Assembly: GCA_001600175.1 (NCBI GenBank)
Contig: BCJC01000001.1
Span: forward strand, 2,651,652 to 2,715,651
Direction of reading: 5' to 3'
From: Erythrobasidium yunnanense
Lineage: Eukaryota > Basidiomycota > Cystobasidiomycetes > Erythrobasidiales > Erythrobasidiaceae
Length of the DNA stretch: 64,000 nt
Shown here: positions 1-11,222 of the stretch, piece by piece
Layout of the letters: each line of letters begins with the position of its first letter
Numbering within the stretch: the first letter of the stretch is position 1
Translations under genes and position numbers: made by a program
The notes under the pieces: generated by a model
What the model was told of the DNA's origin: nothing
What the model saw: the letters and a program-made list of their open reading frames with translations, nothing else
The model's database searches: none

Positions 1-600
1 GTGCGAGGAGACAGTCAAGAGCGGTACATCAACGCCGAAACTCGCAATCTCTTTCATACACTCTTGTATGAGCTGCGAGGCTACACCTTGTCGCTCGAAG
101 CCAGGTCGGGTTGCCAGCCTGTTCAGACACCTTTCGAATTCACTATTAGGCGAAGGCGGCAGCACGGAGAGCTTTGTTGGTGCTCACCACGTATGGCCGT
201 CTAGCTCCAACTTTTTGAGTTGCTCATCCAAGCTATCTTTGAAGGCCGCTGAAGCCTCCTGATCGATCTCCGTGCTCTTGAAGGCCTTTCGAGGCGGTGG
301 CCTTGCAAGCTCATTATCTGATGGCCCAGGCCTACTTGACTCGACCCAGAATATGTGGCCTATGATCTGATCACTTTCATCGTCCACTGCTTTGCGAGCT
401 ATAGTCCGTCTGGGACTTTCAAGCTCATACAGCAAGGCTTCGGCGAATCCTTCACAGCGCTCCTGTTGAGATATAGATGAATCGCGCAAGCGCATGGGGC
501 GGATCACGCGGGTGTACTCATCATCTGCAAAGGCTTCCAGGTGGAGACCTGCGCATTCGAGGAGATCTGCCAAGAAGATGGGAGAGGTAGTGAAGGTCAT
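1..600 (-). CDS. GNAT-family N-acetyltransferase, 3' part cut by window edge
   Basis: Acyl-CoA-dependent acetyltransferase of the GNAT superfamily; substrate unknown. The start is the ATG at 598-600 (MTFTTSPIFLADLLECAGLH), chosen over an in-frame upstream ATG at 669 because fungal GNATs of this kind begin close to this point. Exon 1 runs down to 188. An intron at 143-187 (45 nt, GTGAGC...AATAG) restores the frame into exon 2 from 142, which reads RLATRPGFERQGVASQL, the acetyl-CoA binding motif A (Q/R-x-x-G-x-A) of GNATs. Upstream residues around 'IIGHIFWVE' match the preceding beta-strand region. The C-terminus lies outside the window. It diverges from the HMG gene at 1047 across a 446 bp gap. 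Seen: motif and splice frame. Known: family role. Substrate is not inferable. Confidence 0.75.
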
Positions 601-1046
601 GATACGCGTATTGGTGGAGGGGTTATGGAGAGCAGAGAGAGGAGCAGAAAGGCCAGTCACAGCCTGCAAGAAACAGCAGGACAGGTTTTCAGCTGACTCG
701 GGAAGCGGTGTTCGTCAGCCAGACCGTCTACGCAGACCGTGTCAGAAGGCATGTCGTAGTTTTCACGCAAAGGCTGCGATCTGACAGCATAGTAAGTTGG
801 GTGCTTCAGACCGGTCAAGCTCGCTCGCCCAAAGTGGAGAAGCATAGGTTTTCAGCAGGTTCAGAGCCTCAGGATATGTTCTTGCTATGCGATTCGGCTC
901 CCAAGATCGTTTGCAGGCATTCTTGCAGTCAAAGCGTCTTCTTTTGGCTTGTTTGGGAAGCAGCGCGTGTTTGGGTCTCGCTTCAGCTTCTTGACGACTG
1001 AGACATCCAAAACCTTTCCTACATACATACGCAGATATTTACGACG
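601..1046. other. intergenic region between divergent genes
   Basis: About 446 bp between the start codons of the GNAT gene (minus) and the HMG-box gene (plus). Only short overlapping reading frames without family signatures are present, so it probably holds both promoters. No TATA or named operator stood out. Confidence 0.5.
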
Positions 1047-2187
1047 ATGCTGCGAGTCGCCTTTCGAGCTGTCGCTGCTCGCTCAGCGCAATCTGTCTCT
1101 GCTGTCGCCGCTGGTCCTGCTGCTGCCGCCCGCCCCCTGCTCGTTCTGGCTGCCAGCAAACAGCAAATCCACACTTCTGCGCTGCTAAAGGACCAAAGTA
1201 CAGGAGCTGAGAGCAAAGAAACGTCAAAGAAGCTTGCGACAAGGGCAAAGAAGGCGACCACTTCTGATGGTGAAGCTCCTGCAACCAAGAAGCCTCGAGC
1301 TTCAAAGGCAGCGGGAACAAAGACAGCGAAGAAGAACCCTGTAGGAAGACCTAAGCTTGCTGAGAAAGACAAGGTCAAGAAACCTAGTGCGTTGCCTGGT
1401 TTCCCCAAGTCCTGCCTTGTCGGATGGGATACTGACCAACTTTGTGCACCTGTAGAAGCACCTACTCGACCAAAGCGTGTTCTATCTCCTCCTACACGTA
1501 TTTCAAGTCCATGGATCCTCTTCTTCCAGGACAAACTCGCCGTACGCGCTCTCCACCCACTCTAGTCGCACACGCAACGCAGCTGACAAGCAACCTTGAC
1601 ATACATAGCAACTCGATCCTGAGGAGCGCAAGAAGCCGTCTGAGGTCGCCAAGAAATACGGTGACGAGTACAGAGCGCTACCTGCCGAAGAGAAGCAGGC
1701 TCTGCAGAAACGAGTGGAAGAGGGTCTAGTGCAGCATGAGAAGGACATGGCCGCTTACTGGGAGAAGGTCACACCCGAGATGATTCAGGAAGAGAACATC
1801 TACAGACGAGAACGTCGCAAGAACAGCCCAAAGAAGCAGAAGCCTAGACTATTGAGGTCAGCTTTCGCTAGATCCACTGATCCTTAACAAGTGATTGATG
1901 GCGTCTATCTTTACAGGGACCCATCGAAGCCTGTCGCCCCGCTCAATGGATACATGCGCTTCGTGGAGGCAGTCCGCGCATCACCCGAGCTCCAGCGCGA
2001 TGCAGTCACAGCCGACAAGCCGTTCAACGAGCTCGGTGTGATTGAGGCTAGCAAAGCAGTTGCTGCTGCTTGGAGAAGTCTGAGCGAGAGCCATAAGCAG
2101 CCATACCAGGACGCATACGCGAAGGACAAGGCTGTATACGATGATCAGCTAGCAGCGTGGAAAGCCAACAAAGGTGCAGAGGCATAA
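1047..2187 (+). CDS. mitochondrial HMG-box DNA-binding protein (TFAM/Abf2-like)
   Basis: Predicted mitochondrial-DNA packaging or transcription factor with two HMG boxes. Three exons: 1047-1541, 1609-1856 and 1917-2187, giving 337 residues. The intron at 1542-1608 has a clean CTGAC branch site, and the one at 1857-1916 splices within an Arg codon. The N-terminus (MLRVAFRAVAARSAQS) is rich in Arg, Ala and Ser with no acids, as in mitochondrial presequences. A long Lys/Ala/Thr-rich linker follows with AT-hook-like 'VGRPK'. Box 1 begins near 'PWILFFQDKLA' and continues 'EVAKKYGDEYRALPAEEK'; box 2 spans 'APLNGYMRFVEAVRAS' to 'AAWRSLSESHKQPYQDAY'. The two-box plan plus presequence is that of TFAM/Abf2. 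The exact split between packaging and transcription roles is not visible. Part of exon 1 (about 1400-1480) may hide an unrecognised intron. Confidence 0.8.
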
Positions 2188-2570
2188 GTATTTCAAATGC
2201 ACCGTCTATACTATCTTACACGGGACAGCTGCGTACTCAGCGCATCCGGCTTAGTAGCCAACCTATCTATCTATTTCCATATCATGGCGTCATGCTGCGA
2301 GTCTCCGCTGCATTCTCAGACAGCAAGTACTATACCATTGTGAAATTCCTTGTCAGCTGTGTAAATCCGCTTTTTCGTGATCCCCTCTCTGTCTCTATAA
2401 CCATCTTGTTAGTATTTCTCCCCAGCGTTGTAATAAGTTTGTGCAATCGAAAAGTCCAATAAGTCAGTCAACATTCACGAGATCGTATTCCGAATGCTCG
2501 TTCAGCGAGCAACAAGTCTGTCTCTATACCCAAACCGTTACTTCCGTGTTACAAGACATCTGACCCCGCT
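2188..2570. other. convergent intergenic region
   Basis: 383 bp between the stops of the HMG gene and the PDH E1-beta gene. AT-rich in parts and probably two 3' UTRs. No further feature seen. Confidence 0.5.
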
Positions 2571-4270
2571 CTATGAACGGTACAACGCCCTTCGTGCGAC
2601 TTTGACGACTGTCTGATCATCGGGGAAGGATAGAAGTTCAAGCTTGTGAGCGTACTGCAGGTAGAAAAGCCAATGTCAGTCAGGCCGGGTCCTCGAGCAC
2701 GGTAGTGAGGAAAACGCACTGGTGTTGGGATATCGGCACCGGTGACACGCTCGATAGGTGCATCAAGGTAGTCGAACGCCTCGGATTCTGCGATTTGTGC
2801 AGATACTTCGGAACCTACGCCAAACATGGGGAAACCACCTTCAACGATGACGAGACTATGACACAACAAATTCATCAGTACAAGCGCGCAGTTGATAGCC
2901 GAATCTAGCTGAAAGAGCGGGGCTTACCGATTCGTCTTCTTGACTGATTTTATGATAGTGTCGATATCGAGGGGTCTGATGGATCTCAAGTTGATGACTT
3001 CAGGCACGATTCCATCCTCCTTCTCTAGCTGCTCTGCAGCCTGAACACAGTATCCGACCATTCTGCTGTGTGCGACGAATGTGATGTCTTTTCCTTCACG
3101 CTCAATCTTGGCCTTGCCAATGTCGACGAGGAAGTTGTCGGTCGTAGCTGCTTCTTTGCATACAGGGAAAGATTGACCGTATAGGATTTCGTTCTCGAGG
3201 AAGACGACGGGGTTGGGGTCACGAATGGCAGCCTGGATATCGCTGTGTTAGCCCTTGCTCGTGGAATGTATGTACATAGCGATGCTACCGTACCTTCAGC
3301 AGTCCCTTGCAATCTTCTGCGCTCCATGGGGAAACGACCTTCAGACCTGGAATCTGGCCGTACCATGAAGCGTAATCTTGGGAATGTTGGGCAGCGACAC
3401 CAGCAGCTGCACCGTTGGGACCTCTGAAGACGACTGGGCATGGTCTGCGAGCATGAGGAACGAGCTCAGCTATGGCAGCTCCATGGAGCAGGTAGCATGA
3501 GACGACCTACACATTTCCTCCGGACATGTAGTATGTCTTTCCTGCAGAGTTGACGATTTGATCAATAGCTTGCACTGCACATCAAACTGAATTTCAGCAT
3601 TTATTGTCCAAGGCCGCGACCGAGCGCACAGGCACAAAGCTCCACTGACTTGCGAAGTTGAAGGTCATAAACTCGCAGATCGGTCTGAGACCTGCAAATG
3701 CCGCTCCTACAGCCATACCAGCAAAGCCCGATTCCTGTATCTCCAGCCATCAGCACCGAGAAAACGTTGGCGGGACCATGGGGCATGCTATCGACTGACC
3801 GTGATGGGAGTATCGATAACACGCTTCTCGCCGTACTTGTCATACAATCCTTTCGTGACCTAGCATCGCGCATGCACAGCGAGAGATGGGAGAAAATGGC
3901 GGACGGGGGAAATTCTAAGCATTGCATGCGGGCTTGACGAGAATAGTGCCTTGCACACCTTGTAAGCACCATTGTAGAGACCGACTTCTTCTCCCATGAT
4001 GAATACATTTGGATCTCTGGTCATTTCCTCGTCCATAGCCTGGTTGAGGGCGTCTCTGCAGGTCATGTTGTATTCGCCTTTTTCGCCAGAATGGGCGTAT
4101 CTCTTGCTGCTGTTGGACACTGAAGCTGAAGCTGTAGCTGTTTTGGCTGCTCTGGCTGCTGCGAGCGATGTCTTTGCGACGCTCGACAGCTGGCGCATTG
4201 CTGGCTGCTGAGGCCTGGCGAGCGACGACGCTGAAGCCTTGAAGAGTCGCGACATGGACAGCGAAGCCAT
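2571..4270 (-). CDS. PDB1: pyruvate dehydrogenase E1 component subunit beta, mitochondrial
   Basis: Beta subunit of the thiamine-diphosphate E1 enzyme of the mitochondrial pyruvate dehydrogenase complex, which decarboxylates pyruvate and feeds acetyl groups to E2. The N-terminus ([20 protein letters not shown]) is a typical presequence. The mature part begins near '[18 protein letters not shown]' followed by '[17 protein letters not shown]', a family hallmark. The gene is split into many exons. Introns at 3860-3958 and 3735-3799 join that segment to '[20 protein letters not shown]' and '[20 protein letters not shown]'. Near the end, '[20 protein letters not shown]' and '[13 protein letters not shown]' splice to '[16 protein letters not shown]', the expected C-terminus. 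Stop at 2571-2573. It diverges from the gene at 4510 over 239 bp. Confidence 0.95.
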
Positions 4271-4509
4271 CGTGGTATATCACTTGGGTGTTGTTGGAGC
4301 GAAAAGAAACGTCGAAAAAGGTTGAGATGCGATAAGCAAGGCTTTTAGAGACCGCGATTAAGGCGTGTTAGACAAGTCTTATAATAGGATATACAGCTTG
4401 ATATATACATCTGTACATCCCCTTAATATCCAATTCAAGACTCTCTAACAATCCAGGTCTGCTTCTGCCAACATCCTCCCTACTGTCCGGACCTTGATTT
4501 CATGGATGG

Positions 4510-5790
4510 ATGCTCTTTCGCAATGCGCGCCCGTCCATACAGCGCAAGATATACCTAAATCATGTCCCAAAGTACTGCTCTGCCAGCTCAGACAGCAAGA
4601 AATCCATCCTTCTGCAGCCAGATAACCCTATCCTGAATCCAGCAAAGTATGCCTTGCACAAAGCTAGAGATGGGAAAACATCCTGGAAACATGCTGCGAA
4701 TGCATATATCAATATGCTAGCCAGCCCTATGCGGAAGTGCATGTGGAGCAGCAGAGTCATGCCGAGAGGTGACCTTGCATTTGTTTCATGTGTTGGTAGT
4801 CTGCTAATACATTTCATAGACTTCCTTATCCCACTCAAAGCTGCCTCTTTCCCTGCGGACGATGGGAAGCAGAAGACAAGCATCTTCCCAAGAGCTCTCC
4901 TACATCCCTCCAGTCTCCCTGCTTCAGATAGCAAAGGCAAGAAGTCAGCTCGAGGCTACGTAGTATGCTTGAGGCAAGCTATGTCCGACTTTGTCAAGCG
5001 AGGGGCGTGGATGCGCCTTGATCCAGCTAGCGAAAGCAATCCTCTTCTTCCGTTCATGGTCGAGAGTCAGCTGCGGAGGAGGATTGTGCAGGAGCTGGAG
5101 ATCCTGCGGACGAGTCATGACAACAAGAGCGAAGCGCACATCAAGCTTGCTCCCTTCAAGCAGGCGGACATCCCGAAATATTTGGATGCGACCAACATGC
5201 AAACAAGGGATGCACCAGCTGCTCTAGTCTACTATGATCAGTCTCACCTGCTAGAAGCGACAACTCCCTTTTCCAGACTTCTTCCGTGGTACTCGCAGCA
5301 TCAGCCGGTCGGCCTGGAATGGAAAGACCTGCAACAGCACCTTGTACCCGTGTACAATCTGGCTAGTCTTTTTCATATTCCAACGTATGCTGTAGATGCA
5401 TCTATCCATACCGATGCAGTATCGGCGTTGGCAGAACAGTCTAAGAAGAAGACTGCAAGCAAAGGCAAGGCAGAACCGCCGGCCAACTATCTACAGCTTT
5501 CCAAAACGCATCCTGCAATACATAAACGAGAACTCGAGCTCTGTAGCAACCTTTCTTCCCACCGCATCGATCTCCTGAACTCCTTAACGGAGGCAATCAC
5601 TGGCGAAAACAGCAGTGATACTGTCTTTGCGCTCCCTAGCGGGGAGAAGAGCATCACGCCCTTATTGATTGCTCTGTGGAGATGGAGGATGTGGATTGGA
5701 GAAGGATGGGAAGTAGAAGATGCGAATGAGCTAGGCTTTGGCATGGCGCGCGCAACCGCGAGGACTGGCAAGATATCTGTTGTAGCCTGA
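4510..5790 (+). CDS. conserved fungal-type protein of unknown function, possibly mitochondrial
   Basis: I do not recognise the family with confidence. The open frame runs unbroken for 426 codons, but 4769-4819 (51 nt, GTGACC...CATAG) looks like an in-frame intron. Removing it gives 409 residues and a smoother segment, 'ASPMRKCMWSSRVMPRDFLI', in which basic residues precede a conserved-looking 'P-x-DFLIPL'. The N-terminus (MLFRNARPSIQRKIYLNH) is basic and acid-free, consistent with mitochondrial import. The middle has a charged, helical stretch around 'ESQLRRRIVQELEILRTS'. The C-terminal part has aromatic-rich 'ALWRWRMWIGEGWEVED'. A role in mitochondrial gene expression or respiratory growth is a guess from the presequence and shared promoter with PDB1 only. 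Confidence 0.6.
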   Translation: MLFRNARPSIQRKIYLNHVPKYCSASSDSKKSILLQPDNPILNPAKYALHKARDGKTSWKHAANAYINMLASPMRKCMWSSRVMPRGDLAFVSCVGSLLIHFIDFLIPLKAASFPADDGKQKTSIFPRALLHPSSLPASDSKGKKSARGYVVCLRQAMSDFVKRGAWMRLDPASESNPLLPFMVESQLRRRIVQELEILRTSHDNKSEAHIKLAPFKQADIPKYLDATNMQTRDAPAALVYYDQSHLLEATTPFSRLLPWYSQHQPVGLEWKDLQQHLVPVYNLASLFHIPTYAVDASIHTDAVSALAEQSKKKTASKGKAEPPANYLQLSKTHPAIHKRELELCSNLSSHRIDLLNSLTEAITGENSSDTVFALPSGEKSITPLLIALWRWRMWIGEGWEVEDANELGFGMARATARTGKISVVA

Positions 5791-6133
5791 TCACCTCGTG
5801 TAGTCAGCAGGCGAGGTATAGCGAGCATGTAGATATGAGCTTAAAGATGTTCGAGCATTCACTCGCTCAATTGGTTTCGGCTCAGCATCATGATGGATTG
5901 CGCTGCAGATCTAGATGCACTAATGACTAAACGAACGACAGAACGACAGTCTATGAGTTCCTTATACTACTTATACTAGAGCGGTTCCGAAGGTACAGCT
6001 TTCGTGGCCTCCCGAGACTCTTGGATGGGTATCCGTCGCGTATACTTACTTACTTTAGTAAAGCTTCCCTGCACTGATCTACAGAAATACAGATAGATAG
6101 ATTGTTCCCTCAACTCCTCTCCAGAACACTAGC
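5791..6133. other. convergent intergenic region
   Basis: 343 bp between two converging genes. Contains short direct repeats such as 'acgaacgacagaacgacag' near 5931-5950 but no gene. Likely 3' UTRs. Confidence 0.45.
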
Positions 6134-7586
6134 TCAGCTATGCTCCTTGTCCAGATGGCGCTTCTCCTCTGTTATGCCGACCAATAGCGGCTGTGATGCA
6201 GAATCGCCATTCTGCTGCGCTGCTTCCTTCGCACGCTTCTGGTCGAGCTCGACTTTCGCATACCATGCTCCGCCCGCGAGCGTCATTGTTATTCCGAATA
6301 GATTGGTAGGGTTGATATGCAGGTTGAAGATAATGACGGCTAGAATGATGGTCAAGACCTGCTTGACGTTCGCTGCTACCGTCATCGTAAGTGCAGATGT
6401 CTTCTTGTTCGCCTAGAAGAAGAAGAGAACGTGCGCTTAGCCTGGTATAGAAGCATAGACTGGAGAAATACGTACGGTAAAGCTGACGACGTTGAGGAAG
6501 AAAGCTAACGCCCCGTTCACTAGCAAGCCCAGCATTTGTCTCGTGTCCATTTGCGTTGCGCCATATTCCCTAACTCTCGATAATTCTCCCGTCCACGCTG
6601 AAGCTATCACGCACTGCGCGAACGCCAACGGTGACATCCGCAGCAATAGATCCAAAGGATGCAGCTTGAGCCTTCCTACTAGTATCATGTTCGTAACTAT
6701 CGTCTTCATAGCTGCCAGCAGCGTCCCCAGCAAGGTCAAGATGAGCCCCCATGTCGTGAAGTAGTAGTCGCCGTACGTCGCGAACACGACTCCTAGAACG
6801 ACGGGAATGAGTGAGATATAGATTGCACGAGAGCTCTTCTTCCCGAGAAAGACGGTCGCAAGGACGATTGTGAATAGGGGTGTCATGGCGCGCACGACTT
6901 GGTGGAACTGCATATAATCCATCAAATTTGAACTATTGCAGCGTTGAAAGCCAACTCACAGGCACAGTGACGAGATTGAGTGACAGATTCGAGACTGCGA
7001 TGTTGATTGTATATAGGGAGGAAAACGCGACCAAGACAAGGCTTTCGCGATTCGATAACCGCTGCTGCGTGAAGTAGCCTCTCTGTAATGCTGTTTGCGC
7101 GCCTATCGCTCCGCACAGAGTGTGTATGCCGGTCAAAGCCCATGGATACGGAAAGCGATTCATGACGAGCTTGTTGTATAGCGTAAGGGAGAGGTTTGCG
7201 AAGAAGTAGTATGCCATCCATGCTGCTGGCGTATCTGAAAGTGGTAGAGTAGCTGTTGATTGAGTGCTTGATTTTGGGATGGATGAAGTTGCGGGAGGTA
7301 GTGCTGAGCTGAGGGATGGGACAACATGGTGTCTGTAGAATGGACGTTTCTCTCTCGTCGTCGTTGATTCTGACGGGCTCCAATTGCTGCTTGATGCTCG
7401 ACTCGCGTGCCTCGTCGCGGACTCTGGCGACCTCCCGCTGCTGCTATTGCTCTGAGCCATCGAACTGGACGTAGTATCCTCGTCGGCGTTCCTTCTGTCA
7501 AATTGTTGCTGTTGATTTCCTTGGAATTCGAGCAAGTCGTAAGAAGGTGGTTGAGCTTCAATGTCGACACGCAAGGTCATCCTCAA
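6134..7586 (-). CDS. triose-phosphate/nucleotide-sugar transporter family membrane protein
   Basis: Drug/metabolite-transporter superfamily member of the TPT group (SLY41/UDP-sugar type), probably in the Golgi or ER membrane. Three exons (6961-7586, 6476-6908, 6134-6412) give 445 residues. Introns are 6909-6960 and 6413-6475. About 120 N-terminal residues are polar and Ser-rich (cytosolic). Membrane segments follow, starting at 'AAWMAYYFFANLSLTLYNK', with the TPT landmark 'NKLVMNRFPYPWALTGIHT'. The junction 'NLVTVPFHQVVRAMTPLFT' is diagnostic of the family and confirms the first intron. Further hydrophobic segments run to 'TNLFGITMTLAGGAWYAKVE', then a short charged tail. The start could be the ATG at 7586 or 7580. 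Substrate cannot be read from sequence. Confidence 0.85.
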
Positions 7587-7708
7587 TCCGACTTTATGAG
7601 TGTTAGAAATGAGAAGTCAAGAAGCAAAGCAGAGAGAAGCATCAGAAGAATAGTCTCAAGACTCTACACTAGCAGCTGCCATGTTGGGAGTCCCTTGGAG
7701 ACGAGACG

Positions 7709-8071
7709 ATGACTTCTCCTTGGCACAAACAACACACGACAGAATCATTTCCGAAGCTTCGTACGCCAAAGAACACTCACGTCAGAGTACTGCCAAAGCT
7801 TCTCATTGCCAACGAACGCTGGCGGTATTCCTCCGAGCTGTCTGCCGTTCGTCCCCTTCTAGATCTGCTCATCGCTGATGCTGAGTGCTCGAAACCGAGA
7901 GTTTCCCTTCTCAGCAGCACTGAATCGCAATCAGGCCACATAATAAAGCTGATCTCGAGCAAGCACGAACGCACTGATATGGGGTACAAACGTTCATTTT
8001 TGGGGTTTACAACGGTCATGCCGGAGAGTGCAAGAAGGTGGGAGAAGCTCTTGCTCCTCGCGGAGAGCTAA
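7709..8071 (+). CDS. possible small protein, no recognised family
   Basis: A 120-codon open frame sits between the transporter start (divergent, 122 bp) and the stop of the converging gene (32 bp away). That placement would suit a real gene. The translation has mixed composition with 'LPKLLIANERWRYSSEL' and 'ALVRPLLDLLI'-like amphipathic stretches but no motif I recognise. The alternative is that this is just promoter and UTR sequence of the two neighbours. Confidence 0.3.
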   Translation: MTSPWHKQHTTESFPKLRTPKNTHVRVLPKLLIANERWRYSSELSAVRPLLDLLIADAECSKPRVSLLSSTESQSGHIIKLISSKHERTDMGYKRSFLGFTTVMPESARRWEKLLLLAES

Positions 8072-8103
8072 CGAAGGCAGTCCTTCAACGCTTAACCACC
8101 TTC

Positions 8104-9661
8104 TTACCGCCCCTTCTTGTCACCTCCCTTCAGAGTATGATTCTGGCGAGCTTGGACGGTAGATCCAAGTCTAGCCTGACCATGTACCAGATTGTCGTCG
8201 TTGATCTTGACAACCCACAGATGGAGGTGCGGAAGACCAGGTACGGTCATGGCTTTTCGGGCGTTGATGAACCAGGCGCATCTATCGAGTGACAACTTGG
8301 TATCAGCATAGCCTTCTACTTAACTGCTTGGAAGAGGCGGCTCACCTATACTGAGCTGGCGGAAAGCGAGCTTCGATAGCAGCCTTGATCTGCTGACTTC
8401 CCTGTATATCACTGAGTAACGCATCAGTCTCCAGCTCCTGTCGGTCCTCGAGCTATTGTAGCTTACGTGTGTCCAATCAGAGCTTTGCCATCGGCATCTT
8501 TGGGATATTCGGTCTCCTTGAAACCAGTGAAACCGCTCATGCCCCATCTGGTGCGTTCTTGCAGCTCTTCAGGCTGGAAGTCTTTAGGGTTGTAGAAGTC
8601 GTGTTCAGTCCAGAGCAGCCAGTGACTGACGATCCAACCGTATTAGCGCTCTAAAGCTATTGGTTGCGCACATGTGGGATTAGCTTACTCAACGAAGCGG
8701 AGCTTATCATCGATTCTTGGACCGTATGGAAGAGGACACATGGAGAACTTGTGCTTAGACGCTATAGTGAAGTAATTAGATTTGTCCAACTTCAAGCCAT
8801 GTTCACGCTGCAGACTGGCAGCGATCTGGGAGAGGCAGGTGAGCTGAAAGATAGTCGGGCTGGTTAAGATAAGAGATCACCTACCGTATCACCACGCATC
8901 TTTAAAAGTCGATTCTTCATGGCTTCGAAGTTGTCTCGCTGTTTTCTGTAGATACCATGACCTTCGATCTTCATCTTCATAAAGTACAGATCCATCTCTC
9001 TTTCACCAGTCTTACAACCCCCGATAGACTCAAGTAGGACAGACCAAGGTTCCAATCTACCTTGCGGATATTTAGGCGTATGCGTTCGATCCTGAATGGC
9101 TTGATAATGTCTGTATTGCTGGAGAAGCTTGAGCTGAGCAGCCATTGTAGATTCAAGGAGTTTCTCGACAGCTTTATCATCTTTTGCATTCTCGAAATTC
9201 GGGTCTGCTACCCATCGATTGATAGCAGGGTGACTGTCGATTCGAGCTTTTGGGTGAAGGACATATTGGCCTTTTGACTTCTGATCGTTCTGAAACGGAC
9301 CAGGTGTATCGAAATACGTCTTGTACTGCTGAGGGTTCCTGAAATTGGGCACTAGGACAGCTCGTTCACCCCATCTTGCGTTTGAAGCGATCAAGCCCGG
9401 AACGAGATGGTGAGACTCAGTGACGTTCCGACCAGTTGGCTCTACCGCCTTAGCTTGAGGAGCTGAAGTAGTAGTAGTCTTGTCGATCAGAGAAACCTGA
9501 AAGGGCGTGAAACGGACCGGTTGGACGCCGAGAGTGTCGAATTGCTCTGGACGAGAGGTGCAGTCATTGGGATGGATGGAAAAGCCTGGTGGGATACGCA
9601 GCTTGGGCGCTTTTGAAGCCCGTCGGGCTGGAGAAGCGGTTTTGGTATGTGCAGTCGACAT
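8104..9661 (-). CDS. conserved protein of unknown function, multi-exon
   Basis: Not recognised. Five exons can be followed. The long first exon (9661 to about 8882) starts MSTAHTKTASPARRASK and contains 'PEQFDTLGVQPVRFTPFQVS'. The next reads 'LTCLSQIAASLQREHGLKLD', then 'HWLLWTEHDFYNPKDFQPEE', then 'GSQQIKAAIEARFPPAQYR', and the last 'CAWFINARKAMTVPGLPHLH' to '...TLKGGDKKGR'. Each join uses short introns with GTAGGT, GTAAGC, GTAAGC and GTGAGC donors and keeps the frame, which supports a real gene. The Trp/His/Pro-rich blocks look like a folded, conserved protein. There is no signal peptide or membrane segment. Start at 9661 is the first ATG of the frame. Confidence 0.65.
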
Positions 9662-10168
9662 GGTCGAGGGATATTTGTGATTTGAGGGTGTGGCTAGATA
9701 CGTAGACTATGTACGTTCTGGAATACTTTGGATCTGGTGTGAGCAGAAGAGAGAGATCCCGAGCTGCAAAGTCTTCCTCGCAGCGGGCGGCGCACAGCGA
9801 GGCAGTGTTCAGCCGGAACGAGCCCCAGTCGCGTCTAACACAGAGTCAGAGTCTTCTCCTACGCTGTGGTCAGCATGGAGAGGCTCTGATATTCTGCACC
9901 TGTGTCAGCTCTGCAAGTCAGCCAGCTGGCTGCCGTACGACCGCCAGGATGGCTTGAGAAGCCAATACAGGCCATGTGGAGCGGATATAATGGAAGTCAG
10001 AAGCTATGTGAAGTGGCTATAGACGTTTTAGCCAGGCTTGAGCGCTGTCAGCGGAAAAGATCGATCGCTATGACAAGACAGGGAGCCAGCGATGGATGAG
10101 AGCATGTATTGCTGAACGATAGCTGTATTGTGCCGAGCATCCACACTGCGAGTGCAAGAGTCCTGCTG
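9662..10168. other. intergenic region between two minus-strand genes
   Basis: 507 bp. A plus-strand open frame of about 110 codons spans part of it but lacks a good ATG and any familiar motif, so I treat it as chance. Probably the promoter of the 8104-9661 gene and the 3' UTR of the next. Confidence 0.45.
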
Positions 10169-11153
10169 TCATTCCACTCGCGTCCGTTTCTTGCGGTGCT
10201 CAAAAAAGCGCAAGTTAGGGTCGCTAGAACCAGCATTAGCGCTGGGACTAGTATTGGTGCTCATGCTAGGCCTTGCAACGTACTCTTGCTCTTCTTCTTT
10301 TACTTGCCGTGCATTGGGTTGTTCCGCTTCAGATTCGTCTTCTTCTGATGTATTTTCTTCTGACTCCTCCCCATCTAGCTCGTTCTCTTCCTCGTTGTGT
10401 AGCGGTTCTTGCCTGACATGTTGTGCAGGAGCGCTCTCAGTCCTCTGTTCTCTAGGCGGTTGTTCTTGCTCAAAGGATGCCGCTGTCTGCTGGGGAGGCA
10501 TCTAACAGGAAATCAGCATGGTCGACGGCAAGATGATCGAGCGCTAGACTTACAGATATGGTATTGTTGCTTACATTCGATGCCCTTGGATCGCCTTCTC
10601 TTGAGAGCGCGGCATCCACTTGTCTTAGCTTGGCCAGAGACTCGTTGCCTTCTTGCATGGTCCATCCTTGCAACCTGACAGTCTGGACACAGGAGGTAGT
10701 CCTAGCCAGGTATGCCTCTATATCATCTTTCGCTTTAAGAGGGAAATAACTAGCTGCGAGACCGGGCGAGTGGGCTACCCAGTCTTGCAGTAGATCATTG
10801 ATTGCTGCGACCGTTTTGCGAGCATATCGTACATCATCTTCGGAGACTGCCTCATCGGACCGGCGCGTTCTTGGTTTTGAAGGTCCAGCTTGAGGCGGAG
10901 GAGGGGGAGGTCGCACTACGGGCCTGGGTACATTGCCGGCTGGTGCTGCTACAGTATTAGAAGAGCTTGCGGCGATTGGCTGCGTCTCGTGTAAAGGCTC
11001 TTTTAGATGGGAGTTTCAGCCATGACAAGCGAGCGAGACCAAGTAGTATTGCGGACCGCATTTCTTCTTGCCTTTGCGGCATCTTGAACATTTCCTGCCT
11101 TCTGCGAGATCACACAGTCCATCGCCGGTTTTGGCGCATCTCTTGCAGAGCAT
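10169..11153 (-). CDS. small protein with Zn2Cys6-like cysteine cluster and acidic tail
   Basis: Likely nuclear regulator. The start ATG at 11151-11153 opens directly onto MLCKRCAKTGDGLC..., a cluster spaced C-x2-C-x7-C-x7-C-x2-C-x6-C with a basic 'RKGKKK' loop. This is one residue longer in the first loop than the classical Gal4-type pattern. A first intron with donor GTCCGC right after the sixth Cys keeps the frame into 'EPLHETQPIAASSSNT'. A proline run (PPPPPP) and a helical stretch 'VRYARKTVAAINDLLQDWV' follow. The intron at 10502-10553 joins a low-complexity Gln/Glu/Ser-rich tail ending 'FFEHRKKRTRVE'. I see no fungal-transcription-factor middle domain, so it may act as an accessory factor. 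A 5' exon cannot be excluded. Confidence 0.6.
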
Positions 11154-11222
11154 CTTTCCTGGATAGATGTGCGAAAGCAAAGAAGCGTGACTGCTATCTC
11201 GAAAGAAAGGTCTCTCGTCAAA

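Noticed and set aside
1019-1534. 171-codon reverse frame opposite the HMG gene
   Set aside because: Shadow of the Ala/Lys-rich first exon; the plus strand has the presequence, HMG boxes and introns.
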